Assembly: GCA_934085825.1 (NCBI GenBank)
Contig: CAKOHR010000004.1
Coordinates: forward strand, 55,618 to 119,617
Direction: 5' to 3'
From: an uncultured Bacilli bacterium
Lineage (GTDB): Bacteria; Bacillota_I; Bacilli_A; RF39; UBA660
DNA length: 64,000 bases
Below the pieces are notes generated by a model, which was given only the letters and a program-made list of their open reading frames with translations, had not been told where the DNA came from and searched no databases. The position numbers were made by a program, and so were the translations under genes. Within the stretch, counting starts at the first letter, position 1. Each line of letters opens with the position of its first letter. Shown piece by piece: positions 19,003 through 28,011 of this stretch.

Positions 19003-20325
19003 TTATTTTATTTCCACTTTCTTCAATGTGCCATTTTCTAATATAAATAAATCATTCGTATAACTTTTTACTAAAGGGTATTTTATATTGTCATCATTAC
19101 TATAAAGATAACCCACGCTAGTAACCATTGGTATTTCTAGGGTCTTAAATTCATCTTTTATATTATTTAAATCTTTATAATATAAAGTATCTTTTGTGCT
19201 ATCATTTGCAACTATAAGTAAATAATTATCAATAACTACTACTCTATCCACATTATCTATATCAAATGTAATATTTATTTGTCCAGTATTATCTTCAAGT
19301 ATTGCTTTATCTTTCTTTTTATAAATGTGATAAACAGATCCATCTTCTAAAGCAAACTTGAAATCATCATAACTGTAATAATGTGTTTCAACTTGAGAAA
19401 ACTTCTTGGTATCATAATTTGTACATATGTAATAGTCTTCCGCACTTGCTCCAAATAAACCAAATAAAATATTTGATGTAAATAAAAGGCCAATAAGAAG
19501 AAATATACCATTATTACATATCTTTTTTTTCTTTTCTTCAAAAATAGATGCTGAATAGAGTAAATAAATTAGACTTAGTATTAGTGATGCCACCATACTT
19601 GCCGCTGTTATACTAATTGGAACATTATCAGCATAGCCACAATTAGTTATTAAATTAACTTCACTAAGTAAAACAGAAAAATCATAAAAACTATGAATAA
19701 AAATCATGGCCCATATATTACGAGTTTTGTAATATACTGTACCAAATAAAATTCCTATTGCCATTGTTTGTACAAATTGCATCATCGTTGTAAGTAAATC
19801 TTGACCAGCAAGTAAATTAGTTAAGTGAACGGTTCCAAATATTACTCCACTTATTATAATAGATACTATTACTTCTTTTTTATTACTGCTATATTTTTCT
19901 AAAAGTTCATTTTCTATTATTCCTCTAAAAAATATTTCTTCAAATAGGCCAATTAATATAACATATACTATTAAGCTTACCAAATTGCTAGTATTTATTT
20001 TTGTACCAATTAATTGTCCGGCATTGGAAAATAATACTATAATTGATAATATGACAATTGGCAAACATGTTTCTACAGATTTTGTAAAGGGAATTTTTCT
20101 TTCTTTAAATATATAACTTTTTTTTCTTATTTTTAAAAGAATAATAGATAAAATAAATACTACAAATTCACTTGTGGCATATATCATATATTTGCCATTT
20201 AACATGCTGGCATACACAACTGAGTTTATTACTCTTCCCACAGTATTTATTAGAAATTCAAATATTATAAAAATAAATACAACTTTGGCTATAATCGGCC
20301 AAATATTATTTTTCTTTTCTTCCAT
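19003..20325 (-). CDS. CPBP family intramembrane glutamic protease with extracellular tail
   Basis: 440 residues. The first 275 or so contain about eight transmembrane helices and the three CPBP/Abi motifs: EEIFFRG (residues near 130, catalytic Glu pair and Arg), FGTVHLTNL, and IHSFYDFS. Family members cleave prenylated or small membrane proteins, or handle bacteriocin self-immunity. The last 150 or so residues form a soluble region rich in Tyr, Asp and Lys, with the feel of short beta repeats, which is unusual for the family. The start lies 1 base after the yebC stop. It is the last gene of the ZIP-SDR-patatin-yebC run; the toxin locus follows. Confidence 0.85.
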   Translation of the reverse strand: MEEKKNNIWPIIAKVVFIFIIFEFLINTVGRVINSVVYASMLNGKYMIYATSEFVVFILSIILLKIRKKSYIFKERKIPFTKSVETCLPIVILSIIVLFSNAGQLIGTKINTSNLVSLIVYVILIGLFEEIFFRGIIENELLEKYSSNKKEVIVSIIISGVIFGTVHLTNLLAGQDLLTTMMQFVQTMAIGILFGTVYYKTRNIWAMIFIHSFYDFSVLLSEVNLITNCGYADNVPISITAASMVASLILSLIYLLYSASIFEEKKKKICNNGIFLLIGLLFTSNILFGLFGASAEDYYICTNYDTKKFSQVETHYYSYDDFKFALEDGSVYHIYKKKDKAILEDNTGQINITFDIDNVDRVVVIDNYLLIVANDSTKDTLYYKDLNNIKDEFKTLEIPMVTSVGYLYSNDDNIKYPLVKSYTNDLFILENGTLKKVEIK

Positions 20326-20326
20326 A

Positions 20327-21049
20327 TTAACCTATATTTGAGACATTTGTATAAATTTGAGATACATCTTCAATATCTTCTAGAATATTATAAAGTCTAT
20401 CAAATATTTCTTTATCTTCTCCTTCTAATGTAATTTTATCTTTGGCATACATACCAATTTCATCAACTTCATAATCAACATTTGGCACTAATTTTTCTAT
20501 TTCATCCTTGGCACTATTCATATCACTTGGATTTAAACTAATAGTTACATATCCATCTTCTTTTTCAATATCCACTACCTCAATGCCTGCATTAAGTAGC
20601 ACTTCAAGTATCTCATCATCATTTTCACATTTAAATGAAATAATTCCTAAATGGTCATAATTATATGATACTGAATTAGTAACACCTAAAGATTTGTTAA
20701 CTTTATTAAATGCTGCTCTTACCATTCCAACAGTTCTATTAACGTTATCTGTTAAGCATTTAATGATTAAAGTACTTGCTCCAGGGCCAAAGCCTTCATA
20801 AACTACTTCATGATATTCATCTTGTCCTACACCTTTTGCTTTATCAATTGCTCTAGTAATAATATCGGATGGCACTTGATTTTTCTTAGCTTTATCAATT
20901 AATCTTTTTAAAGTTACATTTGCTTCTGGATTTGGACTTCCTTTCTTCGCAGCTAAATAGATTTCTTTTGCAAATGTTGTATAAAGTTTTCCTTTGGCTG
21001 CTCCTGTTTTTTGTATACTTGCTTTTCTTACTTCATAAGCTCTTCCCAT
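20327..21049 (-). CDS. yebC: YebC/PmpR/TACO1 family protein
   Basis: 240 residues of the standard length. The N-terminus MGRAYEVRKASIQKTGAAKGKLYTT, split across domain I, the motif KRLIDKAKKNQVPSDIITRAIDKAKG, then YEGFGPGASTLIIKCLTDN and RTVGMVRAAFNK are diagnostic. The family binds DNA or ribosomes; recent work assigns YebC-type proteins to relief of ribosome stalling at proline-rich sequences, while older work describes transcriptional regulation. Cytosolic. A weak AGGGAGGAATTT ribosome-binding site precedes it. Confidence 0.94.
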   Translation of the reverse strand: MGRAYEVRKASIQKTGAAKGKLYTTFAKEIYLAAKKGSPNPEANVTLKRLIDKAKKNQVPSDIITRAIDKAKGVGQDEYHEVVYEGFGPGASTLIIKCLTDNVNRTVGMVRAAFNKVNKSLGVTNSVSYNYDHLGIISFKCENDDEILEVLLNAGIEVVDIEKEDGYVTISLNPSDMNSAKDEIEKLVPNVDYEVDEIGMYAKDKITLEGEDKEIFDRLYNILEDIEDVSQIYTNVSNIG

Positions 21050-21064
21050 AAATAAATTCCTCCC

Positions 21065-22108
21065 TTAAACACTCATATTTTTTACAAACTTATAAACTCC
21101 ATAATTTTTATCTACATATCTTATTCTTTTTATTACATCTTTTGCTTTATAAATATTAAAATATGTAAAGTTTTCTTTTTTCATCACAAATTCTAGTGCC
21201 TTTATAACAAGTCTTTTAGCATTTTTAGTGCCAAAAAACTTCATCATTTCCTCTTTATCCTTTTTGTTTACATTTTTAAGTAAATATTCATAGTACCAAA
21301 GTCCTCTTTTTTTAAAAATATATTTTCTACCATCAAATTCTTTTAATACTCTTAGGGTATCATAATATCCAAGTTTTATGTTATCCCTTATATTCTCTTC
21401 CTTAAAATTTAAAATACTTCCTAGCTTTCTTGATGACTTTATAACTGTTATTTTCTTTTTATCTTTGTATGGTCTTCTTATTCCTATAGCTTCTAAGTCT
21501 ATGACATATACTTTATCATATCCCTTTTCTAGCAAACTATTCGCAGGTATATAATCATGAAAACCTCCATCAAGATAGTAATTATCATCAATTATCTTTT
21601 CAAACTTAAATATAGGCAAAAAACATGATGCTATTAAATAATCATTAAGTTGATCTTTTGGTATATCTTCTTTAAATAAATACTTTGGTTTAAAATCATT
21701 AAATCTTACAGTTACCAAACCAAAGTCTTTGGAACTTTTATATAGATCTTTACTAATATTTAATCTTTCGAATAAGCTTCGCAAATCTCTTGTGCTTATT
21801 CCTTTATTTGCTACGATATTTTTAATATTGTTTAATATTTCATTAAGCATTTCTAAATCGTATTCATCATTATTAGTCTTTCTTACTAATTTTTCACTAA
21901 ATCCAAGGATTGTTCCAGCATCTAACTTAAACCATAAATCATATAATTCATTAAATCTACCACTGGCACACATTGCAGCATTAAACGAACCAATTGATGT
22001 GCCAACAAATCCATCAATTTTTACGTGAGCGTCTAAAAATGCTTTATAAGCACCGACCTCGTAAGCACCTCTTAGACCTCCACCAGAAAATGCTATTCCT
22101 CTTTTCAT
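21065..22108 (-). CDS. Patatin-like phospholipase
   Basis: 347 residues. The oxyanion motif GGGLRG (residues 9-14), the nucleophile elbow GTSIG (Ser about residue 42) and the catalytic DGG (in YYLDGGFHDYIP) are all present and in the right order, so it should be an active Ser-Asp lipid acyl hydrolase. The C-terminal 130 residues are lysine-rich and helical (KKRGLWYYEYLLKN, then VNKKDKEEMMKFFG), a pattern common in Firmicutes members. There is no signal peptide. It overlaps the SDR gene by 4 bases (ATGA). Confidence 0.9.
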   Translation of the reverse strand: MKRGIAFSGGGLRGAYEVGAYKAFLDAHVKIDGFVGTSIGSFNAAMCASGRFNELYDLWFKLDAGTILGFSEKLVRKTNNDEYDLEMLNEILNNIKNIVANKGISTRDLRSLFERLNISKDLYKSSKDFGLVTVRFNDFKPKYLFKEDIPKDQLNDYLIASCFLPIFKFEKIIDDNYYLDGGFHDYIPANSLLEKGYDKVYVIDLEAIGIRRPYKDKKKITVIKSSRKLGSILNFKEENIRDNIKLGYYDTLRVLKEFDGRKYIFKKRGLWYYEYLLKNVNKKDKEEMMKFFGTKNAKRLVIKALEFVMKKENFTYFNIYKAKDVIKRIRYVDKNYGVYKFVKNMSV

Positions 22109-23019
22109 TTATGATTCACCAAAAATCTACCAACCTTTTTTTGAAATTTACGTTTTTTATTCTTAACTTTTAGTCTATTAAAATAATTATTTAAATAATC
22201 ATTTCTAAAATGCAACAATTCTTCAAGATCATCTCTATCACTGCATACTGGACTATAATAATCTTTTTCTAAAAACATTCTGCTTGCAGCATATTTAAAA
22301 CTTATACCATTTATTTCTAAAAATTTGTCTAATAGATCACCATATTTAATTGTTTCTTCACTTGCTAAATTAAATGTTTTGTGATTTAGTTTGTCACTAT
22401 GCTTAATTCCCTTTACAAATGCATAAGCGCAATCTTCTTTTGTAATTACATCCATTATATCTTCTCTATTACCATGGTACATAAAAGTTTCTTCTAATGG
22501 ATTAGATAATACTAAAGGAACGCGATAAATTGTGTAATTTTTCAACTTTTCTTTAACTAATTTTTCACATTCAACTTTGGCATTTTCAAAATAATCATAT
22601 TCGTCTAGTTTTAATTTACTTTTTATACTCGGGTTTTTTATTTGTTTATAAATACTTGTTGATGAAGCTAAAAACATATGACACTTTGGATTATAATAAC
22701 TAATGGCTCTGACAATATTTTCACACCCACCATAATCAACTGCCATAGCTAAGCCTTTTTTCATATTTGAAAGTGGTGGCATTGCACTTGCTAAATAGAT
22801 AACGTAATCGTGATCTTTAACGAGTGCTTCCATTAGTATTCTATCAGTTACATCCCCATAAAGAATATTAACTCTTTTTCTAAATCTTTTTAGTCTTCGA
22901 ACATTATACTTATTATTTAAATCTAAAATTGTTATTTCATACTTACCTTCACTAAGCAAATATTTAACAGTATGAAATCCAACACTACCCGCGGCACCAA
23001 CAACTAATACTTTTTTCAC
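22105..23019 (-). CDS. NAD(P)-dependent SDR/epimerase family protein
   Basis: About 304 residues. The likely start is the GTG at 23019, with AGAGGTG placed 6 bases ahead; an in-frame GTG three codons earlier lies within that ribosome-binding site. KKVLVVGAAGSVGFHT is the glycine-rich nucleotide-binding motif of extended SDRs. YGDVTDR and the following hydrophobic strand fit the Rossmann fold. The usual YxxxK pair is not obvious: the region reads KLDEYDYFENAKVECEK, giving Tyr and Lys in roughly the right place. It could modify a nucleotide sugar or serve as an atypical dehydrogenase. Confidence 0.78.
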   Translation of the reverse strand: MKKVLVVGAAGSVGFHTVKYLLSEGKYEITILDLNNKYNVRRLKRFRKRVNILYGDVTDRILMEALVKDHDYVIYLASAMPPLSNMKKGLAMAVDYGGCENIVRAISYYNPKCHMFLASSTSIYKQIKNPSIKSKLKLDEYDYFENAKVECEKLVKEKLKNYTIYRVPLVLSNPLEETFMYHGNREDIMDVITKEDCAYAFVKGIKHSDKLNHKTFNLASEETIKYGDLLDKFLEINGISFKYAASRMFLEKDYYSPVCSDRDDLEELLHFRNDYLNNYFNRLKVKNKKRKFQKKVGRFLVNHK

Positions 23020-23031
23020 TATGATCACCTC

Positions 23032-23748
23032 TCAAATAATATTTATAACTATTAATATTACTATACCTATAATTATACCATAAATAGTTTCTTTTTTATG
23101 TATTTCTTCATAAACTTCTTTTAAAAGTTCAAATAATAAAATATGAAGGAGCATTCCACATGTTAAAGAAAGAATTAGGACTTCAACTGTATCACTTAAA
23201 CTACCAAATATATTAAATATTAGTCCCCCGATAAAACCAGATAATACAAGTAATATAACGAGTGTAATATTTTTTTTATTTTTAAGAGATGGAGCTATTT
23301 GAAAACCAAATGGTAAATTATGTAAACCAATTCCTATTAACATTATTAATCCACTTTTTATATTATTTATGGATACTCCGTATAATGCCATACCTTCGAT
23401 TATATTATGAAGCAAAAGAGCAATTATCGTTATAAGGCTAACATGCTCCATATGTTCTATGTGTTCTTTTTTTTCTTCATCATTTTCATGATGTTCATGT
23501 TCATGATGAGGAAGTAATTTATCAATAAAAATCAGTGTTAATAAGCCCAATACTATAAAAAGAATTGAATAAATATTTCCTTTTTCCATAATTTCTGGAG
23601 CTAAATCAAATAAAATCAAGCCTAATATAACTACGCTAGCACAAGATATTGACATGCGTGAAAAGATAATTTTATTTGTAACTAATTTGTATATTACAAT
23701 CCCCACTAAAAAAAACAAACCACTAAACAAGGTTAACAACAAAGCCAT
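23032..23748 (-). CDS. ZIP family divalent metal transporter
   Basis: 238 residues from the ATG at 23748, which has an AAGAGGAGTAATT ribosome-binding site; a longer frame begins 17 codons upstream without one. About seven transmembrane helices are seen. A His/Glu-rich loop (HHEHEHHENDEEKKEH, residues near 82-100) is typical of the metal-sensing loop between helices 3 and 4. The metal-binding helix motifs HNIIEGMAL and HNLPFGF are those of ZIP transporters for zinc, iron or manganese. It begins the operon that continues with the SDR. Confidence 0.9.
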   Translation of the reverse strand: MALLLTLFSGLFFLVGIVIYKLVTNKIIFSRMSISCASVVILGLILFDLAPEIMEKGNIYSILFIVLGLLTLIFIDKLLPHHEHEHHENDEEKKEHIEHMEHVSLITIIALLLHNIIEGMALYGVSINNIKSGLIMLIGIGLHNLPFGFQIAPSLKNKKNITLVILLVLSGFIGGLIFNIFGSLSDTVEVLILSLTCGMLLHILLFELLKEVYEEIHKKETIYGIIIGIVILIVINII

Positions 23749-23851
23749 AATTACTCCTCTTTTCTTAAGTATTTTATCAAAATTATTGTATTTAATCAAG
23801 AAAATTTATAAATTGAAACAATTTTTACTACCATAATGTTATTTTTATTTG

Positions 23852-23875
23852 CAAAAGAAAAAGGACCGAAGTCCT
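23852..23875 (-). terminator. Terminator after the small SipW-type protein
   Basis: Minus strand: AGGAC, TTCG tetraloop, GTCCT, then TTTTTCTTTT. Confidence 0.8.
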
Positions 23876-23893
23876 ATGTTTATCGTTAACTAA

Positions 23894-24535
23894 TTAACAG
23901 TCAACTTTTGTAAATTTAACTGCGCCAGAGAATGATTTTCCAGTGTTGTCATTTTGATCAACAGCAAGATTCTTTAATGTAACAGTTAATGTCCAATTTT
24001 CAGTAGCAGTTTTTCCAGCTTCAGCTATTAATTTATGTTTATAATCAGTTCCACCAGCAGTTGTTGGAATTTGAACATCTGATTTAGTTGTTGTGATATT
24101 CATATCTTCAATAACCTTAGTACTACCTTTTTGAGCTGTAAATACTAATTCTGGGTCACCAGTTGTATTTTTGCTAGAAACTACGAAAGTATTACCCGTA
24201 ACATTTAAAGTTGCTGTGTAGCACATTGTTCTTTCAGCCTCTGTTGGTGTATACTTATCTGTAGCACCTGGAGCTGTCCAAGTAACTGTACCAGTACTTG
24301 ATCCAGTTTGATCTCCTTTATCTTCTGCAAAATTATTTTGGTCAGCATAAATGCTAATAGCAGTATATGTACCAAATGCTGAACTTGCAGCAGTACCAGT
24401 TTTAACAATGATATCCGCTTGTGAAGTACTTCCTCCTTGTGCAGTGAAGTATGCAAATGTTGCACCTACAACAGCAACTAATAATGTTGCAACTGCAATT
24501 ACTGTTAATAGGATAGTGTTCTTTTTGTTATCCAT
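23894..24535 (-). CDS. Secreted TasA/camelysin-like surface protein
   Basis: 213 residues. The N-terminus (NKKNTILLTVIAV, then VVGATFAYFTA at about 22-33) is the signal-peptide type cut by the SipW signal peptidase, found in TasA, TapA and camelysin. The rest is Thr, Ser and Lys rich, with alternating hydrophobic residues typical of an all-beta extracellular domain, and contains just two cysteines (one near residue 102, one at the C-terminal end) that could form a disulfide. It may form surface fibres or act as a secreted matrix protein. The ribosome-binding site is GAGGAGATAAG. The SipW enzyme is not in the window. Confidence 0.75.
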   Translation of the reverse strand: MDNKKNTILLTVIAVATLLVAVVGATFAYFTAQGGSTSQADIIVKTGTAASSAFGTYTAISIYADQNNFAEDKGDQTGSSTGTVTWTAPGATDKYTPTEAERTMCYTATLNVTGNTFVVSSKNTTGDPELVFTAQKGSTKVIEDMNITTTKSDVQIPTTAGGTDYKHKLIAEAGKTATENWTLTVTLKNLAVDQNDNTGKSFSGAVKFTKVDC

Positions 24536-24688
24536 TGTTTCTTATCTCCTCTCTATCTTAATATTACCATTTTATATTCTAAAAATCAACCCTTAAGCTA
24601 CAATTTTTTTAAATTTTTTTTACTTTATTTTCACATACAAATTTTTACCCCAAAAAACGAATTTACACATTTGTGTAGACCTTTTCTT

Positions 24689-25816
24689 CTATATAGACAT
24701 TGAGTATGTTTTGTTTGTTGTATCAAGTACTATTTTTATACCTGAAACGGATGCTGTTGCTCCGCCAGTAAATTTATATGTTGGATATAAATTTCCACTT
24801 GAGATACTAGCGGCACTGCTATATGTGTTGATATTATTTTTCTTAATTATTTTACTTATTGTGGTTCCATAGTTATTGGCAACACTATAAATGTTACTTC
24901 CACTAAATGTTGCACCCAAGCTGGTTAAACTATTCGTTGTGCTTTCTTCAATTGTTAAATTCCCACTATAAACTTCATTATTGTAAGTTACATCTAAATT
25001 GTAAACTCCGGGATATATATTTGCTAAAGTAAAAGTTCCACTTGCATCTGTGGTACTTACTACCGAACCATTTTGCAAACTTACAGTTGCCCCGCTTAGA
25101 TTATTTGTACCATCAGTTAATGTGCCTGTCAATGTATAACTCATTTTTGCATTTACAACTTCAGCTACAACTTCAGCATTTACATAAAAATAAGAATAAC
25201 TGGCTGCCGCTATAGCTTTATCACTTAACCACATTTTTATTTTATACGTTTTTGTTGAATTTGCTGTTGATGTACTACCTAACGTATTAAATAATATTGC
25301 ATATCTATTATTTCTACTATCATTTGTATCTATTTTATAAATTGGGAGATCGGTAACACTTAAAGGACCAGCTACTAAAGTATCTTCACTACCAGCACCA
25401 TTGTATTCATATACAGCAAACATTACATAGTCAAGAGGTGTTAATGTATCGCTGTCCTTATAACCTGTTCTTGTTTTAAAATTTTCCATATCATAGCCAA
25501 TATTCAAGACATAGGTTGAATCTAATGAACCTGTATTTTGTATATATATAACACTTACATCACTTTGATTCATGCCTTCTCTATTTGACATTGGTGTTAA
25601 ACTATTGGTTCTTTGTATAGCAGATGTTTCACTACCATATGATACTTTTAGTGTTCCTGTTGTGATACTTTGGTTAGTTGCATTAGTTTTAACAGAGAAG
25701 AATGAAGCATAACTAAAACCTATAGATGCCATAGTTAAACAAAACACACAAACTGCTATTATAAAGTTTTTATTTTTAATAAATTTATTAACTTTTTCCC
25801 AATTTATTTTCTTCAC
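24689..25816 (-). CDS. SipW-type secreted protein with carboxypeptidase-regulatory-like domain
   Basis: 375 residues from a GTG start behind AGGTGATAGATA. Residues 15-35 form the hydrophobic signal, followed by the FSYASF motif that resembles SipW substrates. Residues 40-225 form a TasA-like beta domain. A compact carboxypeptidase-regulatory-like (transthyretin-fold) domain follows: GTLTDGTNNLSGATVSLQ and DASGTFTLANIYPGVYNLDV. There is no sorting signal or C-terminal membrane helix. It is probably a secreted matrix or surface protein and stands next to another SipW-type gene in the same orientation. Confidence 0.72.
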   Translation of the reverse strand: MKKINWEKVNKFIKNKNFIIAVCVFCLTMASIGFSYASFFSVKTNATNQSITTGTLKVSYGSETSAIQRTNSLTPMSNREGMNQSDVSVIYIQNTGSLDSTYVLNIGYDMENFKTRTGYKDSDTLTPLDYVMFAVYEYNGAGSEDTLVAGPLSVTDLPIYKIDTNDSRNNRYAILFNTLGSTSTANSTKTYKIKMWLSDKAIAAASYSYFYVNAEVVAEVVNAKMSYTLTGTLTDGTNNLSGATVSLQNGSVVSTTDASGTFTLANIYPGVYNLDVTYNNEVYSGNLTIEESTTNSLTSLGATFSGSNIYSVANNYGTTISKIIKKNNINTYSSAASISSGNLYPTYKFTGGATASVSGIKIVLDTTNKTYSMSI

Positions 25817-25877
25817 TATCTATCACCTAATATTATAATACCACAAAATATTTTTAAATAAAAGAAAAAATTAGTTT

Positions 25878-27965
25878 TTACCTAACTTTTGTCTTTTTTG
25901 ATTTTAGATACTTATCTAAACCTCTAAATCCTTGATTTTCATAGTCAAAGTCTTTAGCAAGATCGAAATTTAAATTCTTTTTGTTTAAGTATTCTTTTAT
26001 CATTTCTTCTGTAATGTTATTATAATTTATTTTGGCTGTAATTCTGGCTAGAAACTCCTTACTAAAGCTATTTTGATAATTACTTTTTCCTTTCATAAAA
26101 CCTATTTTTTGATTTGCTTCGGCATTACTTGTCATAAATATATATGTATTCTTAAAATCTATTTTATCTCCTTTAGAATTAGTTACATAACCTTCATCTA
26201 GAATCTGTAAGAATAAATTAATAACACTTGGATGTGATTTCTCTAATTCATCTAATAAAATAATAGAATATGGGTTCATTCGTACTTTTTCAAATATATT
26301 CTCGTCATCATAACCAATATAACCGGCACTGGCACCAATTAATCTAGTAATTGAAACACTTTCATTGTATTCGCTTAAATCCAATCTTATTAATGGTATG
26401 TCTAAGTAACTAGCAATTTCTTTAACAGTTTTAGTCTTTCCTACTCCAGTTGAACCGGTTAAAAGTATTGAAACTGGTAAATCTTCTTCCTTTTCTTTTA
26501 AAGCATTTATTATTTCATCTATAGCCTTATCTTGGCCAATTATCTTGTCTTGTAAGTATTTATTTAAATCCTCAAAATTATTTTCTATAAAAGGAATATT
26601 GCTTTTTCTTTGTAGTACCATTTTTATATCATCTTCAGTTATTTTCTTAGGCATATTTTCTTCATCATCTATTTTTTCATGCAATTTTATTTCTAGGGTT
26701 CTATATTTCATTGCTTCTTCAAAGTTATTTTTCTTTACCATGCTTTCTTTTTTATTTATAATATTGGTAAGTTTATTTTTTAATTTAGATATTTCTTTTT
26801 CTTTAGTACACTCTACTTCTTTCATTGCACATACACTATCTAATAAATCAATTGATTTATCAGGATTAAATCTATCTAAAATATATTTATCTGTTAAAGC
26901 CACGATTTTTTTTATATTGTCTTCGGTTATTTTAATATTGTAGTGTTTTTCAAATGAAGGACGAATTTTTGATAGTATATTCTCCGTTTCTTTAATATTT
27001 GGTTCATTAATTTTAATAATCTCAAATCTTCTAGATAAAGCTTTATCTTTGGATATAAATTTGTTGTATTCATTAGTTGTTGTGGCTCCGATTATTTTAA
27101 CCTTGCCACGCGCTAAGTATGGTTTTAATATATCACTAGCATTTATAGCTCCCTCTGCTCCGCCGGCATTAGCCATGGAATGAATTTCATCAATAAATAA
27201 AATTATTTCGGGATTTTCTTCAATTTCTTTGATTACTTTGTTTAATTTTTCTTCAAATTCACCACGATATTTGGTTCCTGCTACTAAAGATGACATCTCG
27301 AGTGATACAATTTTTTTACCTTTTAATTTATTTGGTACATTACCATTTTTTATTCTTCTAGCTAATTCTTCAATTATAGCACTTTTACCCACTCCAGCAG
27401 GTCCAAGTAAAAGTGGATTATTTTTATTTTTACGAAGTAGTGTTTCTGTTATTAAATTTAGTTCTTTATCTCTTCCAACTAAAATATCATCATTATCTAA
27501 AAGTGACATGTCTTTACCAATATTGTATAATTCAAGTTTTGTATTTCCTTTTTTATCTTTTCTTTTTACTTCATCGTATAGTTTATCAACGTCAATTCCC
27601 ATATTAATTATTATTCTAATAGCTATTCCTTCGCCTTCTTCTAAAATGGCTTCCAGTAAATGCACAGGCTCTATAGCCTTACTTTTACATATTTCATCTG
27701 CTGTTTTTATAACCCTTTTTAAAAGTGGCGTATATATATTAGTACATTTTTTATTATTACTCGTGCCTACTGCTAATAGAAGTTCTTCTAAAAAATCTTC
27801 GTATGTTAATTCATATTTTATTAACATTTGTTTTATTTTTTCATCATTTTTAATTAAACTTAATAGTAAATGTTCTGTACCAATATATGGATGATTTAAA
27901 TCAATTGCTATTTTTTCTGCTTCTTTAAATATTCTTTTTACTTCTAAACTATAATTATTGTACAT
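25878..27965 (-). CDS. clpC: ClpC-type AAA+ unfoldase, short form
   Basis: 695 residues instead of about 810. The N-domain (YIGTEHLLLSL, EPVHLLEAIL) is followed by AAA1 with Walker A GPAGVGKS (about 192-199) and IIGATTTNEY. A middle domain with a UVR-like segment (NNFEEAMKYRTLEIKL) comes next, then AAA2 with GSTGVGKT and LLDELEKSHPSV. KIGF, in the position of the ClpP-binding loop, suggests it still docks on ClpP. After the sensor region (SKEFLARI) only about 60 residues remain, so the final D2 small subdomain seems shortened. It would feed proteins to ClpP in stress and quality control. mcsA, mcsB and ctsR are absent. Confidence 0.87.
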   Translation of the reverse strand: MYNNYSLEVKRIFKEAEKIAIDLNHPYIGTEHLLLSLIKNDEKIKQMLIKYELTYEDFLEELLLAVGTSNNKKCTNIYTPLLKRVIKTADEICKSKAIEPVHLLEAILEEGEGIAIRIIINMGIDVDKLYDEVKRKDKKGNTKLELYNIGKDMSLLDNDDILVGRDKELNLITETLLRKNKNNPLLLGPAGVGKSAIIEELARRIKNGNVPNKLKGKKIVSLEMSSLVAGTKYRGEFEEKLNKVIKEIEENPEIILFIDEIHSMANAGGAEGAINASDILKPYLARGKVKIIGATTTNEYNKFISKDKALSRRFEIIKINEPNIKETENILSKIRPSFEKHYNIKITEDNIKKIVALTDKYILDRFNPDKSIDLLDSVCAMKEVECTKEKEISKLKNKLTNIINKKESMVKKNNFEEAMKYRTLEIKLHEKIDDEENMPKKITEDDIKMVLQRKSNIPFIENNFEDLNKYLQDKIIGQDKAIDEIINALKEKEEDLPVSILLTGSTGVGKTKTVKEIASYLDIPLIRLDLSEYNESVSITRLIGASAGYIGYDDENIFEKVRMNPYSIILLDELEKSHPSVINLFLQILDEGYVTNSKGDKIDFKNTYIFMTSNAEANQKIGFMKGKSNYQNSFSKEFLARITAKINYNNITEEMIKEYLNKKNLNFDLAKDFDYENQGFRGLDKYLKSKKTKVR

Positions 27966-28011
27966 AGAGGCCTCCCTTTATAATTCTATGTACGTTATGG
28001 TAAAAATTTTA

